From Streptomyces spongiae (GTDB lineage: Bacteria > Actinomycetota > Actinomycetes > Streptomycetales > Streptomycetaceae): a stretch of DNA of 39,814 nt. Below, piece after piece: positions 1 to 8,307 of the stretch. The number at the start of each line of letters is the position of its first letter. The stretch's first letter is position 1. The stretch is from positions 1 through 39,814 of the forward strand of contig NZ_VJZC01000033.1 in the NCBI RefSeq assembly GCF_009377185.1, written 5' to 3'. Under the pieces are notes generated by a model that did no database searches, was not told the DNA's origin, and saw nothing but the letters and a program-made list of their open reading frames with translations. Both the position numbers and the translations under genes were made by a program.

Positions 1-44
1 GGCGAACCGTCACGGCCCGCAGGAGTGGCACCGCGCCGTCGACG

Positions 45-884
45 CTACTCGTCGAGGAACTGAACAGCGTGCTTCAGGAACCGCTCGGGGTACTGGAACT
101 GCGCTCCGTGCCCGGCATCGGGGTAGATGATCAGCTGGGCGTCGGGAATGTTCTGGGCGAGGTGCCAGGAGTTGATCGAGGGGATCATCACGTCGTCCTC
201 GCCGTTGATGACCAGCGTCGGCTGAGTGATCGCGTTCAGGTAGACGTAGGGCGTCTCACCCGGCCGCAGCGGCGAGTAGACCGCGACCGCCTCCGCCTGC
301 GCCATCATGAGTTCGGGCGAGCTCGGCGGGTCCTGGTCGACCCGCTGGTGACGCCGCTCCCAGAATGCCTTGCCCGCTTCCTGCGCGGCCTCCGAACGGC
401 CGAAGAACAGGTAGAGGAAGTCCTCCAGGGCCGGGACCGGATGCGTCGCGACCTCAGGCACCTTGGGGTCGACGGCCACTTCCCCGCCCCGCAGGCCGGT
501 GCCGATCAGCAGTAGCTTGCGCACCAGTTCGGGGTGGCGCAGCACGACCTCCTCGGCCTGGATACCGCCGATCGAGAAGCCGAGCAGGTCGATCTGCTCC
601 AGCCCCAGCGCCCGGATGACCGCGGCGATGTCGTCGGCCATGTCCTCGATCCGGTCGCGTGGCGTGCCGGACGACGAGGCGAGGCCACGACCGTTGAACA
701 GGATGACCTCACGGCCCTCCGCCAGGCCGTCGGTGATCAGCGGGTCCCAGTTGTCCATGCCCCCGCGGAAGTGCTGGACGAAGAAGAGCGGGACGCCGGA
801 GGGCTTCCCCCAGCGCCGGTAGGCGAACCGGTCGCCGTCGACCTCGATGTACTGGGTCGGTGCGGTCACATGCGTGTCACTCAC
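45..884 (-). CDS. alpha/beta hydrolase
   Basis: A 279-residue alpha/beta-hydrolase-fold enzyme. The nucleophile elbow GFSIGG puts the serine near residue 104. The acid probably lies in the NGEDDVMIP segment and the histidine in DAGHGAQF near the C-terminus, so the triad looks complete. I chose the GTG at 884 because an AGAAAGGG ribosome-binding site precedes it at good spacing. The frame stays open to an ATG at 932, but that would extend the gene into the divergent promoter region. It is transcribed away from a TetR gene, which suggests that regulator controls it. The substrate cannot be read from sequence. Enol-lactonases such as PcaD/CatD belong to the same fold, and the catechol branch in this window lacks that step, but nothing here specifically supports that assignment. 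Confidence 0.85.
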   Translation of the reverse strand: MSDTHVTAPTQYIEVDGDRFAYRRWGKPSGVPLFFVQHFRGGMDNWDPLITDGLAEGREVILFNGRGLASSSGTPRDRIEDMADDIAAVIRALGLEQIDLLGFSIGGIQAEEVVLRHPELVRKLLLIGTGLRGGEVAVDPKVPEVATHPVPALEDFLYLFFGRSEAAQEAGKAFWERRHQRVDQDPPSSPELMMAQAEAVAVYSPLRPGETPYVYLNAITQPTLVINGEDDVMIPSINSWHLAQNIPDAQLIIYPDAGHGAQFQYPERFLKHAVQFLDE

Positions 885-951
885 GGCTTGGCCCTTTCTG
901 TAAGCGATGGACCTTACGATTACGGTCATCATCTAAAAAGTCAACCACTTT

Positions 952-967
952 GATGTCGGTCGACATC
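952..967. promoter_or_regulatory. candidate TetR operator, inverted repeat
   Basis: A perfect inverted repeat, GATGTC, four bases, GACATC, lies between the divergent hydrolase and TetR starts. Its length and position fit autoregulation by the adjacent TetR protein. Binding is inferred, not shown. Confidence 0.5.
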
Positions 968-1014
968 TATGTATGGTGGGCAGGTCGGACGTCGGTGGAA
1001 AGGGCTGGCTGGAC

Positions 1015-1632
1015 ATGCGGGTCACCAAGGCACAGGCGGAGCAGAACCGTGCGCACATCGTCACGACAGCCGCCAGGCTGTTCCGTGAGCGCGGCTACGA
1101 CGGTGTCGGCGTGGCGGAACTGATGGCAGAGGCCGGATTCACCCATGGCGGGTTCTACAAGCACTTCCGCTCCAAGGCCGACCTGATGGCCGAGGCATCC
1201 GCGAACGGGCTTTCACGGACCGCGTCACTGACGGAGACTCTGGACATCGCCGAGTTCGTCGAGTCCTACGTCTCCCGGGAACATCGCGACGGGCGCGGTG
1301 AGGGCTGCACCATCGCGGCCCTCAGCGGCGACGCGGCACGTCAACCCGAGGACATCAGGACGGAGTTCGCAGCCGGCATAGAGAGCCTGACGGCGGCCCT
1401 TCAGGCCGAAGGTGACGCGTCGCCGGACACGCACCAGCGCACGGCCCGCGCCACGGTCATCGACGCACTGGCCCACTCGGTCGGCGCCATCATGCTGTCG
1501 CGGGCATGCCCGGACGGCTCTTCACTGGCGGACGAAATCCTCGACGTCTGCCGTGAGTCGATCCTCGCGTCACTGACCCACGGAGACGGCAGCCAGTCAG
1601 CGGCAGGCTCGACATCCCCTCAGCCGGCGTGA
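1015..1632 (+). CDS. TetR/AcrR family transcriptional regulator
   Basis: A 205-residue one-component regulator. The N-terminal helix-turn-helix (about residues 10-55) carries the typical pattern: AARLFRERGYDGVGVAEL, then the recognition-helix region ending GGFYKHFRSKADL. The remainder is a helical ligand-binding and dimerisation domain resembling the TetR C-terminal family found in YxaF/LmrA-like repressors. The start at 1015 (MRVTKAQ) is preferred over the in-frame ATG at 973 because GGAAAGG sits about 11 bases upstream. It diverges from an alpha/beta hydrolase across the inverted repeat at 952-967 and probably represses both genes. Its 3' end overlaps the convergent gene by 13 bases. The ligand is unknown. 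Confidence 0.9.
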   Translation: MRVTKAQAEQNRAHIVTTAARLFRERGYDGVGVAELMAEAGFTHGGFYKHFRSKADLMAEASANGLSRTASLTETLDIAEFVESYVSREHRDGRGEGCTIAALSGDAARQPEDIRTEFAAGIESLTAALQAEGDASPDTHQRTARATVIDALAHSVGAIMLSRACPDGSSLADEILDVCRESILASLTHGDGSQSAAGSTSPQPA

Positions 1633-2744
1633 AGGACCCGAAAGCGATCGAGGTTCGCATGGTCTCGATCGACGACTTGAATGGGTGGCCCAGCCCATTG
1701 CCAGACGCTGATTCCTGGCGTTCGGGAGAACTGGATCTGGCCGCGGGTGCCTTCGACCTCAACGCGCGGCCAGGACTCGGCGGTGCGCGCTCGGTCCGCG
1801 CCGTGTGAACGCAGCACATCGGCGAGAACGGCGACCGTGTCGTAGCCCTCGAAGGCGACGAAGGAGGGCGCTCCGTCGAGCCGCTCACGGAGGGCCGTCT
1901 CGACTCGCGCACCGAGTGGGGTGAGGCGCTCGGGCAGGTAGCGCAGGAACGGGACCCCGGCTCCGTCGCCGCCCAGCAGCATCGCCCATTCGGCGAACTC
2001 CGGTTGTCCGGCCGGAGCACCGATCATGATCTCGGCGAGGCGTCGGTCGCGGCGGACGGACCTGACGATCGGCACGGCCGGCTCCGGGTGGCCGACCAGA
2101 AGGAGGAGGGCTGTCGCGCGACGGTCGACGAGTTCGTCGCACACGGCCGCCGGGGTGAGCGCGCTCATATCGAGTTCGACGACGGTGCCGCCGCGTGGCG
2201 CGAGGTGGTCCCGCAGAATGCGGGTCCCGGATGCCCAGTAGACACTCGGCTGGGCCGCCACGGCGATTCGACTGTGGCCCGCGCCGAGGAGGAAGTCCGC
2301 GTAGACCTGCCAGCCACGGGACTGCGGCGGGGAGAGTCGCGCGACCCACTCCGTCGGCTGTTCGGTGAGCGCGTCGAGAACGGCTGACGAGCAGAGGAAC
2401 GGCAGGCCGAGGGCGTCGGCCCTGGCGGCAGCGGCGCGAGCGACGACGCTGTGGTACTCCCCCGCCAAGGCGGCCACGCCCAGGCGAGCCAGTTCGTCTA
2501 CGGCCGCCGCGGCCCTCTGTGGATCGGCCGCGGTGTCCCGGACCACCAGCTCGACTGGTCGTCCGACGACCCCGCCGCCGTCATTGACTTCGCGAACGGC
2601 CAACTCGAGGCCGGCGAGGAGGTGTTGGCCTGCCTCGACCCAGCCGGGCCGACTCAGCGGAACGAGAGCGCCGATCTGGACGGATCGCCGCGGCGGGCGC
2701 ACCTGGGTGACCATGCCGGACATTGCATCCACTACCATCGCCAA
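1620..2744 (-). CDS. periplasmic-binding-fold (Leu/Ile/Val-type) protein without signal peptide
   Basis: About 374 residues with the type I periplasmic-binding fold of branched-chain amino acid/amide receptors. The segment from residue 22, VQIGALVPLSRPG, begins the first Rossmann lobe, and the body continues with GLELAVREVNDGGGVVGRPVELVVRD, typical of LivJ/AmiC-like proteins. No signal peptide, lipobox or Tat motif is visible. It therefore looks cytoplasmic and closer to an AmiC-like sensor than a transporter receptor, and no transporter subunits adjoin it. The start is uncertain: the ATG at 2744 has no good ribosome-binding site, and downstream in-frame ATGs are possible. It is convergent with the TetR gene and divergent from the GH43 operon, so a role in sensing is possible but unproven. 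Confidence 0.75.
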   Translation of the reverse strand: MAMVVDAMSGMVTQVRPPRRSVQIGALVPLSRPGWVEAGQHLLAGLELAVREVNDGGGVVGRPVELVVRDTAADPQRAAAAVDELARLGVAALAGEYHSVVARAAAARADALGLPFLCSSAVLDALTEQPTEWVARLSPPQSRGWQVYADFLLGAGHSRIAVAAQPSVYWASGTRILRDHLAPRGGTVVELDMSALTPAAVCDELVDRRATALLLLVGHPEPAVPIVRSVRRDRRLAEIMIGAPAGQPEFAEWAMLLGGDGAGVPFLRYLPERLTPLGARVETALRERLDGAPSFVAFEGYDTVAVLADVLRSHGADRARTAESWPRVEVEGTRGQIQFSRTPGISVWQWAGPPIQVVDRDHANLDRFRVLHAG

Positions 2745-2854
2745 CAGGCAACCGATTATCCGTTCGCCGAGTCAACCAGGAGGCGCCTACCACCTGCGGA
2801 TAACGCGGGCGGCGCGCCCCTTTGCCGTTGTGTGAAACCTGTGTGACAGAAGCG

Positions 2855-2883
2855 TTGACGTGGTCATGCGCAGGATCTATCTT
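2855..2883 (+). promoter_or_regulatory. promoter for GH43 operon
   Basis: TTGACG (2855-2860) and TATCTT (2878-2883) are separated by exactly 17 bases, a good housekeeping-sigma promoter. Transcription would start near 2890, giving a leader of about 110 bases. A GTCAG-N4-CTGAC inverted repeat at 2917-2930 lies in that leader and could be an operator. The rest of the 2745-3000 gap shows nothing further. Confidence 0.6.
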
Positions 2884-3000
2884 CTGGCCGAGTTTACGAA
2901 CCGCGTTCGAAATATCGTCAGTTGGCTGACTGTCTTTCCATCTCCGCCCCCAGCTCTGCCTGCTTGCCCCCCCCAGCACCACCCCCAGAGGGAGAAGCCC

Positions 3001-4461
3001 GTGAGACCTGCGCTCACCCGTCGAACGGTCCTCGGCATGATCGCCGGCTCGGCCGCCACCACCGTCACCGGTGTCTGTGCCGGTACCGCCCACGCCGCCG
3101 TCCCCGCCTCACCCGGCGTGACGTACACGAACACCATCGCCGAGCAGCGGGCCGACCCGCACATCTGGAAGCACACCGACGGCTACTACTACTTCACGGC
3201 CACGGTGCCCGCGTACGACCGGATAGTGCTGCGCCGCGCCACCACCATCCAGGGGCTCTCCTCGGCCGCCGAGACCACCATCTGGACCAAGCACGCCACC
3301 GGTGAGATGGGCGCCCACATCTGGGCCCCGGAGATCCACTTCATCGACGGCAAGTGGTACGTCTACTTCGCCGCCGGTGCCGCGAACGACGTCTGGAAGA
3401 TCCGGCCGTACGTCCTGGAGTGCACCGCCGCGAACCCGATCACCGGCACCTGGACCGAGAAGGGCCGTATCGCGCTTCCGCTCGACACCTTCTCCCTGGA
3501 CGCGACAACGTTCGTCGTGAACGGTTCGCGCTACCTGTGCTGGGCGCAGAACGACCCGGCCGTCGGCAGCGGCACCAACCTGTACATAGCGAAGATGTCC
3601 AGCCCCTGGACCATCACCGGCAGCACGGTCATGATCAGCCGGCCGACCGCCTCGTGGGAGACCGCCGGGGGCCAGACGGTCAACGAGGGCCCTGCCGTGA
3701 TCCAGCGCAACGGCAAGGTCTTCATGACCTTCTCCGCCAGCGCCACCGACGCCAACTACTGCATGGGCTTGCTGACCGCCTCCGCCTCCGCCAACCTGCT
3801 CAGCGCCTCGTCATGGCCCAAGTCGACCAGCCCGGTCTTCGCGAGCAACGCCGCCACCAGCCAGTACGGCCCCGGCCACAACCAGTTCACGGTCTCCGAG
3901 GACGGCAAGTCGGACATCCTCGTGTACCACGACCGCAGCTACAAGGACATCAGCGGCGACCCGCTCAACGACCCCAACCGCCGCACCCGCGTCCAGAAGG
4001 TGTACTGGAAGGCCGACGGCACGCCCGACTTCGGCATCCCGGTCGCCGACGGCCTCACCCCGATCCGGCTGTCGTCGTACAACTTCCCCGACCGGTTCAT
4101 CCGGCACTGGGAGTTCCGCGCCAAGACAGAGGCGAACGTCGCCCCGCTGGCCGACTCCCAGTTCCGCGTGGTCACCGGTCTCGCCGGCAGCGGCACCGTC
4201 TCCCTGGAGTCGGCCAACTTCCCCGGCTACTACCTGCGGCACAAGAACTTCGAGGTGTGGGTGGAGAAGAACGACGGCACGGCCCAGTTCCGCAGTGACG
4301 CCTCCTTCACCGCGCGGGCCGGTCTCGCGGACTCCGCCGGGGTCTCGTACGAGTCGTACAACTACCCGGGCCGCTACATCCGCCACTACGACTACCTGCT
4401 CAACGTCCAGGCTCTCAGCACGGCGACCGACCGGGCCGACGCCACCTTCTACACCCAGTGA
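3001..4461 (+). CDS. secreted GH43 glycoside hydrolase with AbfB (CBM42) domain
   Basis: A 486-residue exported glycosidase. The N-terminus has a Tat signal (TRRTVLG, hydrophobic stretch, likely cleavage after AHA at residue 32). The five-bladed GH43 propeller spans about residues 40-345. The likely catalytic residues are D52 in RADPHIWK (base), D167 in SLDATTF (pKa modulator) and E229 in NEGPAV (acid). Residues 350-486 form an AbfB/CBM42-type beta-trefoil with repeated SYNFPDRFIRH, SANFPGYYLRH and SYNYPGRYIRH units, which binds arabinofuranose side chains. Arabinofuranosidase activity on arabinan or arabinoxylan is the best guess; xylosidase remains possible. The GTG at 3001 is chosen because GGGAGAAG precedes it and the Tat signal follows directly. 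The next GH43 gene begins 33 bases downstream, so they form an operon. Confidence 0.88.
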   Translation: MRPALTRRTVLGMIAGSAATTVTGVCAGTAHAAVPASPGVTYTNTIAEQRADPHIWKHTDGYYYFTATVPAYDRIVLRRATTIQGLSSAAETTIWTKHATGEMGAHIWAPEIHFIDGKWYVYFAAGAANDVWKIRPYVLECTAANPITGTWTEKGRIALPLDTFSLDATTFVVNGSRYLCWAQNDPAVGSGTNLYIAKMSSPWTITGSTVMISRPTASWETAGGQTVNEGPAVIQRNGKVFMTFSASATDANYCMGLLTASASANLLSASSWPKSTSPVFASNAATSQYGPGHNQFTVSEDGKSDILVYHDRSYKDISGDPLNDPNRRTRVQKVYWKADGTPDFGIPVADGLTPIRLSSYNFPDRFIRHWEFRAKTEANVAPLADSQFRVVTGLAGSGTVSLESANFPGYYLRHKNFEVWVEKNDGTAQFRSDASFTARAGLADSAGVSYESYNYPGRYIRHYDYLLNVQALSTATDRADATFYTQ

Positions 4462-4494
4462 GCCGAGCACCAGCCGTCCTGAGGAGAGCCGCAG

Positions 4495-5901
4495 ATGACA
4501 CCCTCCGACCACGACAGACGCGACCGCCCCTTCACACCGTCCCGCCGCACCCTGCTGCGCGCCATGGCCGCGCTGCCCGCCTCGGCACTCGTCCTGGGTG
4601 AGCTGCCGGGTCTGCTGGGCACCGCCGCCGCGGCCGCGCCACCGAACGGGTCCGCCACCCGCTACACGATCGTGCCGTTCCTGAACAGCAACGACGGCAC
4701 CGTGAACGTCTACCAGTCCGACGACGCCACCGACTTCCGGCTCCTCCAGTCCTCCGCGTACACGCCGCCCAGCAACCGCATCCGCGACGCCAGCGTCTTC
4801 AAGCACACGGACGGCTACTACTACATCACCTACACGACGCACACCTGGCAGGACACCAGCACGACGATCGGCTTCGCGCGCAGCGCCAACCGGGTCAACT
4901 GGACGTTCCTGTACGACTACACGGTCCCCATCACGAACCTCTCGCGGGCATGGGCACCCGAGTGGTTCGTCGACAGCGACGGCAGTGTGAACGTCATCGT
5001 GTCGTGCTCGACCACGAACGACGAGTGGATCTTCACCCCGTACCGCCTGCGTGCCACCAACTCCTCGCTCACGGCCTGGAGTTCGCCGGTCGCCCTGTCC
5101 GGGATCGGCGCCAACCACATCGACACGTTCATCGTCAGGGTCGGCTCGACGTACCACGCGTTCCCGAAGAACGAGACGACGAAGTACATCGAGTACGCCA
5201 CCGCGTCCAGCCTGGGCGGCCCGTACACGATCCGGCGGACGGGCGACTGGGCGGGCTGGGGCGGCACCCGTGAGGGGCCGGCGCTGGTCCAGCTCGACAA
5301 CGGCGGCTGGCGGATCTTCTTCGACGGCTACGGTGACGGCAGTTACTACTACAGCGACAGCTACGACACGTTCGCCACGTGGACGGCACCGAAGAAACTG
5401 CCGGGGATCTCGGGCACGGCCCGTCACTTCACGGTGATCAAGGAAACGGTGTCCGGCGGCCCCAGCCTGTCGACGGGGGTCACCCGTTCCATCCGCTCGG
5501 CCAACTTCTCGACCCGCTACTGGCAGGAGCAGTCGTCTCTTCTGAACCTCCCCGTGGTGAGCTCCTCCAGCACCACGGCGGAGAAGCAGGCGTCGACGTT
5601 CACGATGGTACCGGGTCTCGCCGACTCGAACGGCTTCTCGTTCCGCGATGCGGCCGGGAACTACCTGCGGCACTGGGACTTCCGGGCACGCTTCGACGCG
5701 AATGACGGATCGTCGGTGTTCGCCAAGGACGCCACGTACGTCGCCCGCACGGGCACGGCATCGGGGTCGGTCCGTTTCGAGTCGTACAACTACCCGGGCT
5801 ACTACCTGCGGCACTACAACTACCAGCTGCGGCTGGACCCGTCGGACGGCACCGATCTGTTCCGGCAGGACAGCTCGTTCGTGCCTGTGACACCACTCTG
5901 A
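4495..5901 (+). CDS. secreted GH43 glycoside hydrolase with AbfB (CBM42) domain, second copy
   Basis: A 468-residue paralogue of the preceding enzyme with the same layout. It has a Tat signal (SRRTLLRAM, Ala-rich cleavage region near residue 47), a GH43 propeller and a C-terminal AbfB/CBM42 trefoil from about residue 325. Candidate catalytic residues are D98 in IRDASVFK, D210 in HIDTFIV and E260 in REGPAL. The last third repeats the GNYLRHWDF and SYNYPGYYLRHYNY arabinose-binding units. GAGGAGAG precedes the ATG. The two propellers have diverged considerably, which suggests complementary linkage specificities acting on one arabinose-rich polymer outside the cell. Exact substrate is inference. 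Confidence 0.88.
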   Translation: MTPSDHDRRDRPFTPSRRTLLRAMAALPASALVLGELPGLLGTAAAAAPPNGSATRYTIVPFLNSNDGTVNVYQSDDATDFRLLQSSAYTPPSNRIRDASVFKHTDGYYYITYTTHTWQDTSTTIGFARSANRVNWTFLYDYTVPITNLSRAWAPEWFVDSDGSVNVIVSCSTTNDEWIFTPYRLRATNSSLTAWSSPVALSGIGANHIDTFIVRVGSTYHAFPKNETTKYIEYATASSLGGPYTIRRTGDWAGWGGTREGPALVQLDNGGWRIFFDGYGDGSYYYSDSYDTFATWTAPKKLPGISGTARHFTVIKETVSGGPSLSTGVTRSIRSANFSTRYWQEQSSLLNLPVVSSSSTTAEKQASTFTMVPGLADSNGFSFRDAAGNYLRHWDFRARFDANDGSSVFAKDATYVARTGTASGSVRFESYNYPGYYLRHYNYQLRLDPSDGTDLFRQDSSFVPVTPL

Positions 5902-5943
5902 CCTGCGCGGACTTCTCCCTGCCTTTCTGCTCAGTGACGGCTG

Positions 5944-5976
5944 GACCTGGTGCGCGTGTCCTTCGTGCACCAGGTC
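5944..5976. terminator. bidirectional terminator between convergent operons
   Basis: A perfect 10-base-pair stem (GACCTGGTGC at 5944-5953 pairs with GCACCAGGTC at 5967-5976) with a 13-base loop lies between the plus-strand GH43 operon and the minus-strand cat genes. There is no long U tract, as is common in actinobacteria. Position and stem strength support a shared terminator. Confidence 0.65.
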
Positions 5977-6003
5977 GGCGGTCATGCGTGAGGCAGGCTG
6001 GAG

Positions 6004-6282
6004 TCAGCCGATAGCCGACGGGTGCCGGGCGAGTGGCGTGACCGTGATGTCCATGTACGGGAAGAGCGGCAGTCCCCAGAGGAGTTCGTTGAGGCGGTCG
6101 TTGTCGATGACGTCAAAGATGCTGAGGTTGGCGTACTGACCGGCGCACCGCCACAGGTGGAGCCACTCTCCCGTGTGCTGCAGCTTCTGCGCGTACTCCT
6201 TCTCCGCAGCGAGCGTCGACACGCGCGCATCGGGGTCCATGTCGGGCGGCAGGCTGACGGTCATACGGACGGCGAAAAGCAC
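6004..6282 (-). CDS. catC: muconolactone delta-isomerase
   Basis: A 92-residue protein of the normal length for this family. It isomerises (+)-muconolactone to 3-oxoadipate enol-lactone in the catechol branch of the beta-ketoadipate pathway. Recognisable features are the N-terminal MLFAVRMTVSLPPDM strand, the EWLHLWRCAGQYANLSIFDV core and the GLPLFPYMDITVTPLARHPS ending. The GTG at 6282 is preferred because AGGGAGG precedes it at about nine bases; an internal ATG at 6264 is the alternative. It is the last gene of the minus-strand catabolic run, 29 bases after catA and ahead of a hairpin terminator. The next enzymes of the pathway (enol-lactonase, CoA transferase, thiolase) are not recognised in the window. 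Confidence 0.93.
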   Translation of the reverse strand: MLFAVRMTVSLPPDMDPDARVSTLAAEKEYAQKLQHTGEWLHLWRCAGQYANLSIFDVIDNDRLNELLWGLPLFPYMDITVTPLARHPSAIG

Positions 6283-6311
6283 GGTGGTTCGCCTCCCTTC
6301 CGGCCGCCGGC

Positions 6312-7166
6312 TCAGGACGCCGGATCGAGGACGAAGTCGTACACGACCTCGTTGCCTCCGCCCGGCGCGGGCCGCGGGTCGAGGACGAGTTCGGGTTTGA
6401 CCGCGGAGGCCACGTCGTCCTGGATGTGGTCGCCGCCCTTGAAGTACAGCTGCGTGGTCAGCGGCTCGTGGCCGGGCGCGTACACCTTCAGGTGCAGGTG
6501 GGCGGGACGCCAGGCGTGCCAGCCCGCTGCGGCGATGAGCCGACCGCAGGAGCCGTCGGTGGGGATCTGGTACGGGGCGGGCTGGACGGTGGTCACGGCG
6601 AACCGGCCGTCAGCGTCGGCCACGACGCTGCCGCGCAGGTTCCACTCCGGGATTCCAGGTGCGAACTGTGCGTACAGGCCGTCGTCGTCGGCCTGCCACA
6701 TCTCCAGCAGAGCGCCGCCGAGCGGCTCGCCCGACACACCGGTCACCTGTCCCTGGAAGAGGAGCTGGGTCCCTGCCTCGTTCTCGCGCATGGGCAGGGT
6801 CGAGGTGGCGGGCAGCGCCGGAGCTCCCGGTACGTAGTACGGGCCTTCGATGGTGCCTTTGCTGCCGCCGCGGCCGGTGGCCGCGACCTCCTCGACGACG
6901 TGCTCGACCCACACGTCCAGGAACAACGGCCATTCGCCGTCCTGTCCGACCCCGATGAGCCACGACTTGAGGGCGTTGTACTCGTCGTAGGTCACCTGAT
7001 GGCGGCGGATCACGTCGTGTACGGCGGTGATGACCTCCGTGACGAGGGTGTTGACTCGGGCCGCATCGGTGCCCGCTTCGGTCTGGACGGTCTTGTCGGT
7101 GAGGAAGCGTTCGGTCGCGGAGGCGCCTGATGCGGCGGCCGTGGCCTTGAGCGTGGCGTCGGACAT
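6312..7166 (-). CDS. catA: catechol 1,2-dioxygenase
   Basis: A 284-residue intradiol dioxygenase that opens catechol to cis,cis-muconate using a non-haem ferric ion. After an N-terminal helical dimerisation region (about residues 1-105), the beta-sandwich domain carries all four expected iron ligands: Y111 in GPYYVPGAP, Y199 in PAPYQIP, and H223 and H225 in PAHLHLKV. GAAGGAG precedes the ATG. The gene lies between catB (37-base gap) and catC (29-base gap). Hydroxyquinol and chlorocatechol dioxygenases share the fold. The neighbouring catB and catC, and an upstream pathway expected to yield catechol, favour catechol as substrate. Confidence 0.92.
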   Translation of the reverse strand: MSDATLKATAAASGASATERFLTDKTVQTEAGTDAARVNTLVTEVITAVHDVIRRHQVTYDEYNALKSWLIGVGQDGEWPLFLDVWVEHVVEEVAATGRGGSKGTIEGPYYVPGAPALPATSTLPMRENEAGTQLLFQGQVTGVSGEPLGGALLEMWQADDDGLYAQFAPGIPEWNLRGSVVADADGRFAVTTVQPAPYQIPTDGSCGRLIAAAGWHAWRPAHLHLKVYAPGHEPLTTQLYFKGGDHIQDDVASAVKPELVLDPRPAPGGGNEVVYDFVLDPAS

Positions 7167-7203
7167 CGGTGTACGGCTCCTTCGAAATTGTGATGGGTGG
7201 GTG

Positions 7204-8307
7204 TCAGCGGTCCTGGCGGTAGCGGACGAGTTTGTCGTCGTCGATCACGACGCCCAGACCGGGCCCGTGGGGGACGGCGAGAGTTCCGTCGCTGATCGTG
7301 AGTGGCTCGGTGAGCAGGTCGTCGCTCATGTCCAGGAAGTTGGACAGTTCGCCGGCGCGCTGGGAGGAGGCGGCGTGCGCGGCGCCGAACGTCACCGTGC
7401 ACACCGTGCCCAGCTGGCCGTCGATCTGGTTGCCCATCACCACTGCGGCGCCCAGCCCCTCGCACAGGTGCAGCACGTGCTGAGAGCCGGTGAAACCGGT
7501 GCGGGCGGTCTTGATGCTGATGGTGGTGGCGTCACCGTCCAGCAGAGAGCGGGTCACCTCGGCGGATGTGGTGGCGGACTCGTCCGCGACGAACGGAACG
7601 CGGCAGTCCCGCACGAGCCGGCGGCGGCCCAGCACGTCGTCGGCGGGGCACAGCTCCTCGGCGAGCGTCAGACCGAGGTCGTCAAGTTCGCGCAGCGCGG
7701 CGGCGGACTCCGATGCGGTCCAGCCGCGGTTGCCGTCAACGTACAACTCGACGTCGTCTCCCAGGGTTTCCCGCAGCGCCCGGCACACGTCGAGGTCGGC
7801 GCGGACCGGACGGCGGCCGACCTTCACCTTGAAGACGCTGATGCCGTACGTGGCACGGATGCGCTCGGCCTCCTCGACAACCCGCCGGGGCGTGTCGAAG
7901 CCGAGCATGTGGCTGACGCGCATCCGGTCGGCCCAGCCGCCGAGCAGTTCGGTGACGGATCGTCCGCAGGACTGGCCCGCGAGGTCCCACAGGGCCATGT
8001 CGAGGGCCGACTTCGCGGCCGGGTTGCCGACCGTGCGGTGCAACACGGCGTGGATCCGCTCGCGGGAGAACACGTCGAGGCCCAGCAGGTGCGGGGTGAA
8101 GATCCTCTCGATCACGCCGGTCACGGATGCCTGTGTCTCCCCGTAGGTGAAGGGTCGGGGAGGTGCGTCGGCCACACCCACCAGCCCTTCGTCGGTGTGC
8201 ACCCTGATCAGGACGTGTTCGGCGGTGTGCACCTCGCCGCTCGCGAACCTCAGCGGCTTGGTGTACGGGATGGCGTACGGGATGGCTTCAACCCGGATGA
8301 TCTTCAT
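7204..8307 (-). CDS. catB: muconate cycloisomerase (enolase superfamily)
   Basis: A 367-residue enolase-superfamily enzyme that lactonises cis,cis-muconate to muconolactone. The capping domain covers about residues 1-125 and the barrel the rest. The muconate-lactonising subgroup motif FKVKVG gives K160 and K162. Likely metal ligands are D191 (YVDGNRGW), E217 or E218 and D242 (ADES), with K266 (SIKTAR) on the opposite face. The start at 8307 forms an ATGA overlap with the stop of the amidase gene, implying translational coupling. An upstream in-frame ATG at 8349 lies inside that gene and is rejected. Dipeptide epimerase and o-succinylbenzoate synthase are relatives, but position beside catA and catC makes CatB the clear choice. 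Confidence 0.9.
   Translation of the reverse strand: MKIIRVEAIPYAIPYTKPLRFASGEVHTAEHVLIRVHTDEGLVGVADAPPRPFTYGETQASVTGVIERIFTPHLLGLDVFSRERIHAVLHRTVGNPAAKSALDMALWDLAGQSCGRSVTELLGGWADRMRVSHMLGFDTPRRVVEEAERIRATYGISVFKVKVGRRPVRADLDVCRALRETLGDDVELYVDGNRGWTASESAAALRELDDLGLTLAEELCPADDVLGRRRLVRDCRVPFVADESATTSAEVTRSLLDGDATTISIKTARTGFTGSQHVLHLCEGLGAAVVMGNQIDGQLGTVCTVTFGAAHAASSQRAGELSNFLDMSDDLLTEPLTISDGTLAVPHGPGLGVVIDDDKLVRYRQDR

Noticed and set aside
45..884. 3-oxoadipate enol-lactonase completing the catechol branch
   Set aside because: The fold fits, but the gene is on the far side of the GH43 operon with its own TetR regulator, and no specific motif supports it.
3811..5985. Long minus-strand open frame (about 720 codons) opposite the GH43 genes
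   Set aside because: Val/Arg/Gly-rich translation with no domain, antisense to two clear enzymes; a product of high GC bias.
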